Origin: Raffaelea ambrosiae
Taxonomy: Eukaryota; Ascomycota; Sordariomycetes; Ophiostomatales; Ophiostomataceae
Direction of reading: 5' to 3'
Length of the DNA stretch: 64,000 bases
NCBI GenBank assembly: GCA_002778195.1
Contig: PCDI01000006.1
Span: 5,664 to 69,663 of the forward strand
Shown here: positions 44,856-56,145 of the stretch, piece by piece
Layout of the letters: the number at the start of each line of letters is the position of its first letter
Position numbering within the stretch: position 1 is the stretch's first letter
The notes under the pieces: model-generated
Told to the model about the DNA's origin: nothing
Databases searched by the model: none
Seen by the model: the letters and a program-made list of their open reading frames with translations, nothing else
Program-made: the position numbers and the translations under genes

Positions 44856-45910
44856 CCGCCGATTTGGCGGGACAGTGGTAGATTTGTGTGTTTGTGTTTG
44901 CTTGTTTGCTTCATTTTCTAACCAGTTTTGTATTCTCTTGTTAAGCCATGTCACGCATTTTCATATCCTACTCGAGTGGACGTCACAGTGCGTGTCGAAT
45001 TTTTTGTTTCCGTTAATGTATCTGCCATTCCATCATCTTTATAGATAAAACCTTCAAAACTGCACTCGCATCCTTTTTCGGCCACGGCGGTAACTGCGTC
45101 TCTTCTCCAACCAGAGGTTGTAGATTATATTATATTGGCTCATTCTTAATGTTTGATTTACGGGTTGAGAATCACGTGAGTAGACAGACCCCGCCAATGG
45201 AACAGGCAGAAACCAGGGCCCCGCAGTGGCATTGGGAAGAGCTTGATCTCAAGCTCGTGGTCGGCAAATAAGCGGCCATCGTCATAGACAACATTCAAGT
45301 TTGGAAAACTGTTGGAGACGGAAAGCACAACAAACTTCGCCTGTCTCTGGGAAATGCGACATATGCGACTACCAAATCAAGAGGGAGACAGTACGCCGTG
45401 TGGTACACAACGTTTGTAACGAACAAGCCCGTCTTTGCTCGCCGTATTACCATCCTGGCTTCGATATCCTCTGAGACTGCATTGCTTTCGTGGCCTCTGC
45501 TGAACCTGCCATCACCTGCCTGTCACCACCAGAAGCCACTGGTGCCAAATCACGAAATATACCCAGGCAGGGGTGGGGCTTTTGCGGGCGACCTTTTTCA
45601 ACCCGACCCAAAGCTTGACCAAGCTTCGCTGTTACTGAAGTTTGCAGTTAATTAAGACTGCAACTGCATCCGACGATAGACCAATTTGAGGAACAGAACA
45701 GAGACGAGAGAGGAACATCTAGGACGATAGTTCAGCGCCACAGCCAGGCCCTAGCTGCTTATCTCGCCCACCAAGCCAAATTTCCGCAACACAGCCCCAG
45801 CAAGACTCTGTCGACATCGGGCTTTCAACGAGCTGGACATTGCTCGGCTCTATATTACGCCGTTTTTGTTCTTTTTCTCTACGTTTTCGACCGGAAGAAC
45901 GCCAGAGGAC
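44856..45910. other. Intergenic region before DCN1
   Basis: About 1 kb without a supported gene. An 85-codon frame at 45398-45655 has no family pattern. A CACGTGAG box lies near 45173. Confidence 0.4.
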
Positions 45911-48493
45911 ATGGCTCCTTTGAGTAACCAGCAGCGGATGACGCTGCTGCAGTTCATGCAGGCAACCGGCGCCACTGAGAAGACCGCTTTGAAGGTGAGT
46001 TGAGAGAGGAAGGTGAAAGGCAGCTGTGGTGCCGACGACGCAGGTGTTGTGGCTGTCTAGCCCCCCCCCCCTGGGGCAAAATCTGCGAAACAGGAGACAT
46101 AGACATGACTGGATGCATAAACATATGCATTTTCGAGCCAAACAAAGCAAATTTGCTTCCCTCGCTAGTCGCCTGTTCTCGTGTACAGAAGAAGTGTTAC
46201 GGCGTCGGCGGATGGCTTAGGTTGCATATTCCCTATTCGGCCCTATTCGGGCGGATCATCATGGGCGTTTCGCTATTTCCATTTGTCCACAGCACGGATC
46301 CAGAGCACAGTTCAACAGCCCCATGCACGCCTTCTTTCTCTCTTATCCCTCCCCCCCTATCATGCAGCCTTATCCCCTATATTTAACTGTTGGCTGAGTG
46401 GGGGGCGTTATTTCTTTTATTTCCCTTTTTTTCCTCTCCTGTTTGTCCTTTGGGGCTTTGCGCTGACGGGAATATCGGATAATTTCGATTGCAGGCTTTG
46501 AAAAGTGCCAACTTTAGACTGGAACTAGCTGCAGACTCGTAAGTGCTTTTTGTGTCTTTACTCATACTTCTTTTGTTCTTCCTTTTTGTTCCCGTCTGCA
46601 CCACCATCAAGCCCCCAATCTGCCTGTTCGTTTCGATCTCTCCAGCCGGGTACCCAAATCCAATACGCCTTGCCCTCTGCGGAAACTACCGAAGCCGCCC
46701 GCCCCGGTATACAGGCTCTGCAACAGCGCTTCTGGAATCATTCTAATATTTGCAACCTGGTTCTGTCGACGTTGATGCCGGACCCCAAGGCCCCCAAACC
46801 CCGAGACCTCAAAAGACATCTAAAGACGGAAAAGTTTCAGTACATGAAGTTAGAAGGCACATGAGAAGCTTGCCTAGTGTCTCTACCTTCTTGTGCCTTA
46901 GGTCTGTCCCCATTGGCATTGAGGCAGCCGCTATGGAATGAAAGAAATAGTAGCAACGCAATCAATTGGGACAGTCAGTGGAAGTCGGCGGAGTTAGACA
47001 TCTTTCACTGTCGAGTCCTGAACTCTTGAGACGTCTGAAGTCACCAATTCCGTGTCGACAAATACCCAGGTGCTGTTGAGCGGTGAAGCACAATAGAGAA
47101 GAAGACCATTAACCTCAATTCTCTTCACGAAGAGGATATGGGGTTTGATGTCAAACGAATTTTTCGGTTTTCATCCGATAAAAATGGAGGGAGAAGTCGA
47201 AACACGGACACCGACTCGCCCAGTGAGGATGATATCCCAGCCGAGGCACACAACCTGGTTTACAGTCGCTACAACCCCGGCATCCCACCCAATGATACCG
47301 CTGGTCAACGGCAATCAGTGTCGACATGGCGCTCTAATACACATGAGCAAGGGCAGAAGTCACGTCAGCCGGGAGTTTTAAACAGGGCAAAGGACATCCG
47401 AACAAAGGCGTCTCACATATCAGGAGGGTACGCAGTGCCAGGCACAGTTCAGTGCAGACAAATAGATTCGCCTGGGATAGAGGGATCATCCATTCTAGCC
47501 GCCACGTTTCACATTCCAACGGCCAACAATTCCTTGACATTGCCTGCTTCTTTGATTTGATACGGCTCCCTTTGCGTTATTGCGTGGCCAGTTAGAAACG
47601 CAACACAGTTGCACTAACATGTCGCTTGGCAGATATTTCAATGGCCTCTCTTCAGGAGGGGCTGCTGCCGGCAGCTCGAATTCTGGTATCGAAACGAGGT
47701 TGGACAAATTATTTGACGAGCTGAGAAGTGTGTGCCCTTCGGTCTCTGGGCACTCTGTGCCCTGATTTTTCTGCAATATTGCGGTGGTGCTTACATACGT
47801 ATCCCAGATGCGGCAGAAGACCCTAAGGATTCTATGGGTGTGGAATCGACAATGAACTACTTGACGTCACTCGGTCTGAATCCCGAGAGCGGGGAGATTT
47901 TTGTTGCCCTTGAACTTGTGCAGGCGCCAAACTTCGGAGAGATCACGCGAAAAGGGTTTGTTGACGGCTGGAAGGACACCGGGTAAGAGCGCTTGCTAGA
48001 TTTTTCCGAAAAAAAACCTATTCTAGGATAACGGTGCTGACAGCGGTGGGATTCAAGCGCAAACCCGACGACGGCAGACCACGCCAAATACATAGCTAAA
48101 TTGGTAATCCAGTTCTCATCTGACCCGGCATACTTCAAAAGAGTGTATCGCTATACATTTGTTGCTGGAAAGGAAGCCGACCAACGCTCGATGGGTCTCG
48201 ACAATGCCATTGAATTTTGGCGTGTGCTGTTCACAAAGCCAGGCCGGCCTTGGACATCACCCCAACACAACTGGATCGAGTTATGGATATCCTTCCTTCG
48301 CGAGAAGTGGACGCGTTCTGTCAACCGGGATATGTGGAACCAGACATTAGAGTTTGCAACAAAGAGCATGGAAGACGATACGCTGGGCTTCTGGAGCGAA
48401 GACGGTGCTTGGCCCAGTGTCATTGACGATTTTGTTAGCTGGTGTCGAATTCGAGGAATCGGAGTCAAGGATGCAATGCAGACCGACTCCTGA
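45911..48493 (+). CDS. DCN1: Cullin neddylation E3 Dcn1
   Basis: Five exons: 45911-45994, 46495-46538, 47633-47727, 47808-47982 and 48058-48493; 277 aa. Dcn1 stimulates transfer of Nedd8/Rub1 from Ubc12 to cullins. An N-terminal UBA-like helix bundle (QQRMTLLQFMQATGATEKTA and ALKSANFRLELAADSYF) is split by the first two introns. The PONY domain follows: RLDKLFDEL, ESTMNYLTSLGLNPESGEIF, ALELVQAPNFGEITRKGFVDGW, FKRVYRYTF, LDNAIEFWRVLF and the C-terminal DDFVSW helix. The first two introns are 500 and 1094 nt, far longer than any others here; the second contains an open frame (see findings). The last intron's acceptor is ATTCAAG at 48057, chosen because it is the only one that keeps frame into ADHAKYIAKLV. 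Confidence 0.9.
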
Positions 48494-48827
48494 GACTGCT
48501 CCATGTGGTTGCAATCGTAATTCACAACCAACGCTGTTTAACAGGCCAGGGGCATGAACGGGGCAAGACGGTTAAGGTGTGGAATTTTAGAATCGTTTAT
48601 TGTACAGAATTGTGGTCTGTAACCAACACACCCTCTACGCCTCGCTAATTATACAAATTGCCCGCCGGAGTTTGCTTGGCGATACTCTCTTTCGCCTGCA
48701 AGCTGTGTCTCTGTGTGTGAACGTTTTCTTCGACCAAGAGCTTTGCAGTCGGCACGTAGTACTTGGTATGCTCCACCGCTGATCGCAGACGTCTTTTGAA
48801 GTTGCACCATGACCGGCATGGACGGTC
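48494..48827. other. Convergent 3' spacer DCN1 / bS6m
   Basis: 334 bases between the two stop codons. Nothing recognisable. Confidence 0.4.
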
Positions 48828-49345
48828 TCATGCCCGGTCAAACGCTTGCGCCCAAAGCACTTCTCCAAACCGTGATGTATTCTCCAACTTGCCATCACCG
48901 AGACGGACACACGACGCCCTAATGACCCGCGGGTCCAAGGCTAGAGTGGACCGTATTTCTTGCTGGGTTCCAGTGCTGCCATCGAATCTCATCACAAAGT
49001 AGTGACCACGTGTGTGTCGAGCTTGGTGTTTAGCAATCGGCCGAGGGAGGGAAAACACGCCCCAGTTGGCGATCGATCGAACAACGCCGCCCCGGTGAAG
49101 CACGGCTTGGCCGGTTGTCGTGACAATTCTGGATCCAGATCATTGTTAGCAAGACAATACGCACGCGACAGAGCAGTGCTCACTGATGGGAGGGAGGTTA
49201 ATATCACACACTCCTTGACTTCGGCCAAGTTGCCCGGTCGGACCTGGTAGCTTCGTTAGCTTCCTGCTCCAAATAGCCACGCATGACCCCTAGCAATCAG
49301 TAAATCAGTCAAACGGCATACAATTCCTATTAGCTCATACAACAT
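48828..49345 (-). CDS. MRP17: Mitochondrial small-subunit ribosomal protein bS6m
   Basis: Small gene in three exons: 49322-49345 (eight codons, MLYELIGI), 49212-49243 and 48828-49128. The introns are 78 and 83 nt; the second has donor GTGTGT. Joined, they give 118 aa: MLYELIGI-VRPGNLAEVKE-IVTTTGQAVL followed by GGVVRSIANWGVFSLPRPI, RHTRGHYFVMRFDGS and IRSTLALDPRVIRASCVRLG. This is the bS6 ferredoxin-like fold (Y-E opening, N-x-G-x-R-x-I-x-N-W-G, K/RHxxGHYFxMRFD), part of the mitochondrial small ribosomal subunit. No separate targeting peptide, as in other bS6m proteins. The tiny first exon makes the gene easy to miss. Confidence 0.9.
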
Positions 49346-49704
49346 GGTTGGCCTCAAGTTGATTTTAGGCACATCGAATCGTCAGAATCGAGTTTGCTGT
49401 TCCACTTGTTGCTTTTGCTGTCTGTGGACAACACCCTGTAGGCAAATTTGCGGAGTCGGATCGGATATTAGATTGCCCGACACAAGACAGATCTATCTAC
49501 TCGTAAAATAGCAGCAAAGATTCGCGCCAGTAAGTAGTAGCGACGACAGCGCATCTTAAAGCGAACACAGATAAATATCGAACCAGAAGCAATACGAAAA
49601 CAATAGCCAGTCAGCATGAGGCTCCCACTCCAATAGTTCCACGCAGAAACGCTCGGGGCGCAACCCGCCAGCGAAAATTTCCGGATAACGCTGTGTTTGG
49701 AAAA
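49346..49704. other. Spacer, promoter of bS6m
   Basis: 359 bases between bS6m start and the 3' end of the upstream DUF3716 gene, both on the minus strand. No structure noticed. Confidence 0.4.
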
Positions 49705-52475
49705 TCAATCAGAGTCGCCGCCCGGCATGACTTCAGATTGCATCCGGTTCCACTCCTCTTCTACAACGTCACTAGAATGGAAGGTCAGTGATTTTTCGAC
49801 GCAAGAGAACAGCAGCGAATTTACACATACCCCTGTGTTCGGATCAAGTCAACCCCCCGCTTCTTCATGAATGCAAGGAACCGCCTTTTCGTTCGCTCGC
49901 GCTTGAAGTGTGCTAGCACATTCCCACGCCACTCGACGCCTTCTACCTGGCCCGTTCCAATGACAACTTTCTGGCTGTCACGGGCGTACACGATATTTGT
50001 GAGCTCGCGCAGACGTAGGTGGAAGTCAACCGGCTCTTTGAAAACACCCCAGCTTGTAAATGGTTCTGTCTCCTTGAGAACCTGATGCTCGAACATGTTC
50101 TCGCAATCTCCGGGCTTTTCGTCGCACCAGTGCCAATATTGCGTTGTCCGTGTGTTGGAAGTGAGCCGCATCGTCTTGACTTGGTAAACTCTCCAGTCTT
50201 TCTTGACGACATCATCGTTTGTCAATGAGTCGGTAGAGGTGTATCCCGAGTACTCAAGATCGTCATCTGGTATCTTTGAATCTGAGCCCGATGTAACAGT
50301 GAAGCCGTACGCAGACGCTTGCGATCCTCGCGGCTTGGCTGATTTTTGCTCCTGCTGGCTCGATTGATTATTTTCCTGCTGTGAAGGCTGGCTAGAAGTT
50401 TCCGGGCTCATTGGGACAGGCGATAATTGTGGTTGCCTTTGGTGGGCCTGCTGTTGCCTACTTTGTCTGTTCTGCTTCGTGCTCGGCTCGTATCCCGTTC
50501 GTGTATTGTCATCCAAGAGAACACGTTTCGTAGGCGTAGATGCTACTGAACCCGTGCCCGCGGGTGCATCTTTGCGTTTCTCCCCGACTTTGTTTCGCGA
50601 CGCCGAGCCCGGACCGCCAGAATCGGCTGTATTTCGTGGACGAGCACCTGTTGAGGGTCGTCCTATGTTACCATATCCATTCTTCGATCTGAGGTCTGTG
50701 AGCTTCGGGTCGTGGTATAGCTTGGCAACGACACGGTCGAGTTTGAAATCTGCTGGGTTTTGCGTATAAATCTCGTTCAAGCGATGGCGCAACCACTGGA
50801 GGGGCGTCACATCGATTCTGAATTTTGCGAGTTCGTCTAATGTTGCCACCATCCGATACAGAGTGTCATAATGAACAAGAGCAGGAGTGATCCAATGCTT
50901 CCCAATGAGCTGAAAGGGGTGAAATTCGCTGCTGGGTAAAAATCTCAACGTGCTCTTTCCCCGGTTAACTTGCCGACCAGCTTGGAAGATTGCTGTACGG
51001 TCTTTTTCCGTCAGTTCGCCCTCTGGAATCTCCTTGAGGGCCGTAAGCTTTGCCATCCACTCCTCTAGTTTTGTCCCAATGGCTTCCTCAACTGGCTTCC
51101 ACTCCGGCTCCCAATAAGCATGGTCTGGGGATATTTTCCGAATCGGTACGCCGCGCATGATTGGTGGTTCCAAGAAAATCATTCCATCATCCTTTAAAAC
51201 TAGGCATTTCTTTGTAATTTCGGACAAATCAACCTTCTCGGGCAGATTATGAGAAACGTCTGATCGAAGGAACGAGGATGACTTTTCCTTGGCCCGAGGA
51301 CGCCTTTGTTTCGCATCTGGTGCGGCCGTGCCTCTGGAGGGCAGAGGGTTTCCAGGTGTGCCAACGCGGAATGGGAGCGATCGCGTGTGATTGTGTTGAT
51401 TTTGCTTATGCCGATGTTGGTTGTGAGAATTGGCCATACTGGTGGTGCCTGGGGGCATTGGATGTGAGAAATTTGGAGCAATCGCGCCATGGCAACCTTG
51501 CTTGTTCCATTCGCAATTGCCGCACCGGGGAAAGTCGCTACCGCCAACAATGACACAGTGAGAATACAGGCCTTGGCCTTTAGAACAAGTCTGGCAAGCC
51601 TTGTTCTGCAATTCACCAGTTGCCTGGATCATGAAGCTCAACCATTTCGATTTTTTCTGGTCGCCCCCCTCGTATATGGCGTCGAGCTGAACTTGCGTCA
51701 GCTTTCGTCCGTGACGGATCTCAACACGGCGCCGAACAGGTAGGCCGATCAATTTCTGTATCCAATGATTTGTCGCGCTGCTACGCTTTACCGTTCCAAT
51801 CGCAGCGCCATCGGGATTGATAACTTCAACAACAATGGGCCATCTGTCGCTTGCAGACTCCCGGTTTGCCGCGCTGTTACGCTCTTCGTCAGTATCGGCC
51901 GGCCCATCACAAGACGCATGTGTCTCGTCTGTCCCCGTCGCAGAAGATACCACTTCTGGGCGGTCCTGAGACGGCTCTGACAAATTGTGTCCACGTGCAC
52001 GAGTCCGCTGTCCAGAAACATTATTGAGCTCTGCCCCCTTTTTGTTTGTAGAAGTCTCGTTGCCGTGTCGAGAGCCGGTTGGGTGCTGCTGCGCGTCGAC
52101 ACATCGACAGCTTTCGACCCAAGCCTTAAAACGACTGTCATCTAGAACACGTTCTTCTGTAACGGCTTGCTTTCGTCTCTCAAGCTTGTCCGCAAGCCAA
52201 TCAAGATCAGCATTTTTTTCGTCGACAAGAACGCGGGCTTGTAGAAGTGCTTCGGTTAGTCGTGTGTGTTTGTTTATAGCCTCGACCAACTCGCGGCGGA
52301 TAACTTCGGCTTCCTTTTCGTGCTCCTGCTGTATCTCGAGGTCTTCTTCAGCTCGAGCTCGTGCGATGCTTCTTGACCAGTTATCCTCAATGTCATCCCA
52401 CGTCAACTGCCCTTCAGGTTGAAAGATGGGCGGCAAGCAGCCACTGCTAGTTTTAATTTTGGAGTCTTCACGCAT
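49705..52475 (-). CDS. DUF3716-containing nuclear-type protein
   Basis: Two exons, 49831-52475 and 49705-49771, with a 59-nt intron (donor GTATGTG, acceptor TTCTAG); 903 aa. The short last exon replaces a premature-looking end with DVVEEEWNRMQSEVMPGGDSD. Domains in order: a charged helical coiled coil at ~36-115; a polar linker; a beta-rich segment around 212-285 (RRRVEIRHGRKLTQVQLDAI); a DUF3716 cysteine cluster at ~293-330 with Cys-x2-Cys, Cys, and Cys-x2-Cys spacing ending in a further Cys (CQTCSKGQG and CGNCEW); a second conserved segment at ~450-650 (WEPEWKPVEEAIGTKLEEW, ITPALVHYDTLYRMV); a Gln/Ser-rich linker; and a C-terminal block with TQYWHWCDEKPGDCENMFEH. The cysteine cluster probably binds zinc. 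Family function is unknown; a chromatin or DNA role is inference. Confidence 0.83.
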
Positions 52476-53360
52476 TCTCGATGGTCTGCAAATTTTCTGG
52501 CAGAAGAAGACTGGCGTAGTCGCAGTGTCCCGCCGTCCGAAACGGGGTGAAAACTAGGCGTGCAAATCAGAAACAGCCTGCGGCTACTGCTGACGAGACA
52601 CAAAAGGCGGGTCTCAAGGGCATCCAGAGACTTGGATGAGTTCGCAATCAGGCATATGAGCCAAAAGAGAAAAAGGGGGGATTGATCGAGTAGGCAGGTC
52701 AAGACGATTTTTTATTGCGAAAACGACACAAAGAAGTTGTGGGCCAAAGAAGATTCCCTAAGGAGATAAAGTGACGAGAAGCGCGTTATGATGTCTTTGT
52801 GTTAAACGTGGCCGACATCCCGAGAACGATAGAGAAAATAACTATAGTCGGTGCAGTGACGCGAAATCGCAAAACGCGAATAGCAGCAACTACGAGTAGT
52901 TGGTGTACTCGTAGACAGTTGAACCAAGGCACAGCTGTTGATCGGGGATGGGAAATACTAATAAATTGGAACCCTGCGGCTGGGGGGCGGCAGTACTATT
53001 GGCTGTGGAATGGTTGTATCTTATCTCCGCACTACATAGTAGCTATTAGTTACATAGTAGTTACTTGCAAATCCAATCTTGCTTGCCCTGAAGTGGCATC
53101 GCAGGAGCAGTTTCTTCATGCAAACAAGGACAACTGGTTTGTCAACAGAAGCAAATAAATATATACCATTCCTATTCAGTCTCGTAATTGTTTGATATGC
53201 CTGGCAAACATGATAAATGCAAATACGTATAATTCCATATCCTCGCAACGCCTATCCCTCGCTCGAAAATAACTGTACAGGGATGATTATAAGGGCAAAA
53301 ACGAAGATATATCGTCTGACTGCTACAGATCCCTAACAAATGACGGCGCTTTTTTTTTGG

Positions 53361-53393
<33 letters not shown>

Positions 53394-53556
53394 CTTCAAG
53401 GCGGGAAACATTTCGGAGGCTGCAAAACGCGTTGTTAAAGCCACAAATGAGTGGCACGGCATACATCACCTGACACCCTGTTCTCCTCTTTCTTTCTATC
53501 CTAGGTCTGATAGCGTGTTCGTGGCACTACAGTCCATGAAATGGTTCGCAATGATT
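52476..53556. other. Intergenic region with GTT microsatellite
   Basis: About 1.1 kb. It includes TACGAGTAG (52891) and GTACTCGTA (52905-52913), an inverted pair of the recurrent motif, and the GTT microsatellite listed below. No gene is supported. Confidence 0.5.
53360..53392. repeat. (GTT)11 microsatellite
   Basis: Eleven uninterrupted GTT units preceded by a T tract, located just past the CHS7 stop codon on the transcribed side. It would read as AAC repeats in a long CHS7 3' UTR. Confidence 0.95.
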
Positions 53557-54723
53557 TTAATACTTGGAGTACCGATTGCCTGTTGGCGAGTAGGGATGGT
53601 CGAATGAGCTGGATTGGCCATACGGATCTTCGGTGTAGACAGTACCGCGGCGTTCTTCTTCAGGCAGCAATTCTTTGACTTCCCAGTTGTTCATTCGAGT
53701 GCCAACTGAGAACTCGAGGTCTTCCTTCGTAATCGAATCCCAGTACTAAAGAGAAGTTAGGTTGCTGGTGTAAGAGAGGAGGACAAAGAGGGAGATATGA
53801 AGAGCAACAGGATGGTGAACGTACCTTGTAGACCATCATCACGGCGAGCAGGTTGCAGGTTGTCGCAAAGAACAGACCGTCCAGGTAGTGACTGATGGCA
53901 ACGCATATCCGTGAGCTGAAGGCGTAAAGGATAACCTGTCCAGCAACAAAGAAGAAAACACCAAAAGCAATGTCACCCAGAGGCCAGCGGTCTTGTAAGG
54001 TGCGCACGACCAGCAGAATCTGCAACACTATGTAGATAAGCATCTGGATGCCGTTCAACAAGTACAGGACAACAAACAAGCCGATGGTATTTGTAGGGCC
54101 CAGGCCAGCCCATGACTTGAACGTTGCCAGCGAAACGAGAAACGAGATGACAAAAGCGGCAAATGAGCAGAGTCGTAGCATCCAGAGAGACAGTGGCGTG
54201 CCGTCCTCGTAGAGCTGGAAGCCAACAAAGCCGTTGATGAAGAGGGATGTGACCAGAGCCGAAGACAGTCCGGCTTGGATGGCGACAAAATAAGGATAGG
54301 GACCGGATCCGGGCGGCACAACGCCGGCATCGACGCAGAGTGAAATGAATGTGAGGAGCATATAGATATAGAAGAATGTTGTGATTTCCCTTCGGCCTGT
54401 GAGATGGTGTCGAGTTAAAACCTATTCTAGGTATAGCCAGAGTGACCTGGCGTTCTTGCGCCTGGGGTGGATGTGTCCATACCAACAGCAGTGAACTTGC
54501 CGCGTACGTGGAGGATCATGACAACGGTCATCAGCAGGGCAACAATGTGCATGGCACTAGCAGCGCTCTGGAAAATGATTGTGTTTGCCAGTTCAATGTT
54601 TCTCGCATAGCAATCCGGTTCAATGCCGACGCCAAAGGAGATCGATGTGATCGGACCAACAGATGCGCATAGCGGTATGGGAGCCGTGTGGCAAAGGCTT
54701 GTGAAGTCTCCGAAGCCACCCAT
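53557..54723 (-). CDS. CHS7: Chitin synthase export chaperone Chs7
   Basis: Three exons: 54483-54723, 53825-54396 and 53557-53745. The introns are 86 and 79 nt, and the product is 333 aa. Chs7 is an ER membrane chaperone required for export of class IV chitin synthase (Chs3) to the cell surface. Family hallmarks: MGGFGDFTSLC opening, GIEPDCYARNIELANTIIFQ, a FTAVGRREITTFFYIYMLL junction across intron 1, DAGVVPPGSGPYPYF, NGFVGFQLYEDGTPLS, and YLDGLFFATTCNLLAVMMVYK followed by YWDSITKEDLEF across intron 2. Seven hydrophobic segments are visible. The tail ends in a polar, Tyr/Ser-rich segment (NWEVKELLPEEE). Length and every splice junction agree with the family. Confidence 0.96.
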
Positions 54724-56145
54724 ATTTGCGTTTACTGTCTGCCAGTCGCCGTTCGATTGCCGTTGTCCTTACTGCCGTCGAGGCCCCTCGCAAGATGTTG
54801 CTCAGATGAACAGGCAGAAAAGAAAAGGTGCCAGCTCTGAGGTTCGGGGAACAACGCCGGGCACGGGCGCTGCAAGTAAGATTGTTGGGTGCTGACTAGT
54901 CGGAGCAGAAGGAGGTCAATAGAGCCGCGGGTTGGCACCGCAGGATGTGAACACTCTGGGAGTAACCGACGGTGAAAACGAGGGCTTGAACGACTGGGAG
55001 ATGGCCCAGAGAGCACCCGCGGAACACTTCTTCGGAGAGTAGAAATGTCGGAGAGGGTCTCGCAGGAAAGATACACAGAGCAGAGGATCTAGGTCGGCGA
55101 TGCGATGGGGATTAAAAGAGGAAGAAAACGCGAGAGTGAGGCGCACCAGCGCAGACGGTCGTCACAGTATGCCAGAGGTGGAGGGGACTCGGGTTGCCTG
55201 GTCGAAGTTGCCAGGCTATTATTATCAGAGATGGTTGCTGCGGCGAGAGTGATTAGCCGTGTACAGCTCGTATTCGCACCGTTCTCACCCCTGAGCCGCC
55301 CCTGGCATTACGTTTCTAACCTTATGAAGCACGGGGCATCTAGCCACTAAAAACGAGGCCGCACCAGAGTTCGTATTGGGGGACACCATTTCAGGACCCA
55401 TTTGCAGTAAACTAATGTATCTATAACGGATACAACAAAGTAGGACAAACGGAACAGCTATTACTATGGTGTTTGTTGTAAGATGCATAGCAGGCGATCA
55501 ATTCCACACACAATTAGCCGTCCATGCGGCAGGCCTTGAGCTGTTTCGATGCGGCCACAACGGACCAGATAAGAAAAAGAAAGGGAGAAGAAAGAAGAAA
55601 GGGGTGTACGAAAACACCTAACTGTTTCTACCCGTACGAGTACTGGCATGCTCTTCTTGTCTGGTTACATCCACCAACACGTGTCGGGCTTGCAGGCACA
55701 GAATGAGGCTGGTTGCTGATTTTGGCATTCGCAGCCAATCAGTTTGTTGAGGAATGTGCCAAGTCAGCTACGCGGCGAGGTTCGTCGTTTCTCAATGTCC
55801 AATAATGGCACTCGACGAGGCGGCAGCCTCCGATTCTCTGGCACCTACCAAGCACAAGGCGGACAAGCAACATCGCGTGGAGCATAAAACACACTCATGC
55901 CGCGATGATGTCGGCCCCGTTGTGCGTCGGTATGCGCATCTTCCACTCGAGTGCGACGCTTCTAGCCGGCTGCCATTCTTCTCCAAACCTACATAGCTTG
56001 TTCGGTGTCTGGTTACCCTAGGGTGCGTGCGTTGCTGCTTCCAAGCTGAATTTTCCTAGACGAATTTCTCACCAGGCGGGCTGCAGTACTTCTTGATGTC
56101 GAAAGCTGTGCCACTCGTTTCGTCGAACAATTTGCTCTTGCGCCC
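54724..56145. other. Divergent intergenic region CHS7 / ankyrin gene
   Basis: About 1.4 kb. It carries the CHS7 promoter and leader and CGTACGAGTAC at 55633-55643. Short frames on both strands have no recognisable domain. Confidence 0.45.

Noticed and set aside
53359..53392. GTT repeat read as a CRISPR-like array or poly-Asn tract
   Set aside because: Units are 3 nt with no spacers, and it lies outside any supported coding frame; it is a plain microsatellite.
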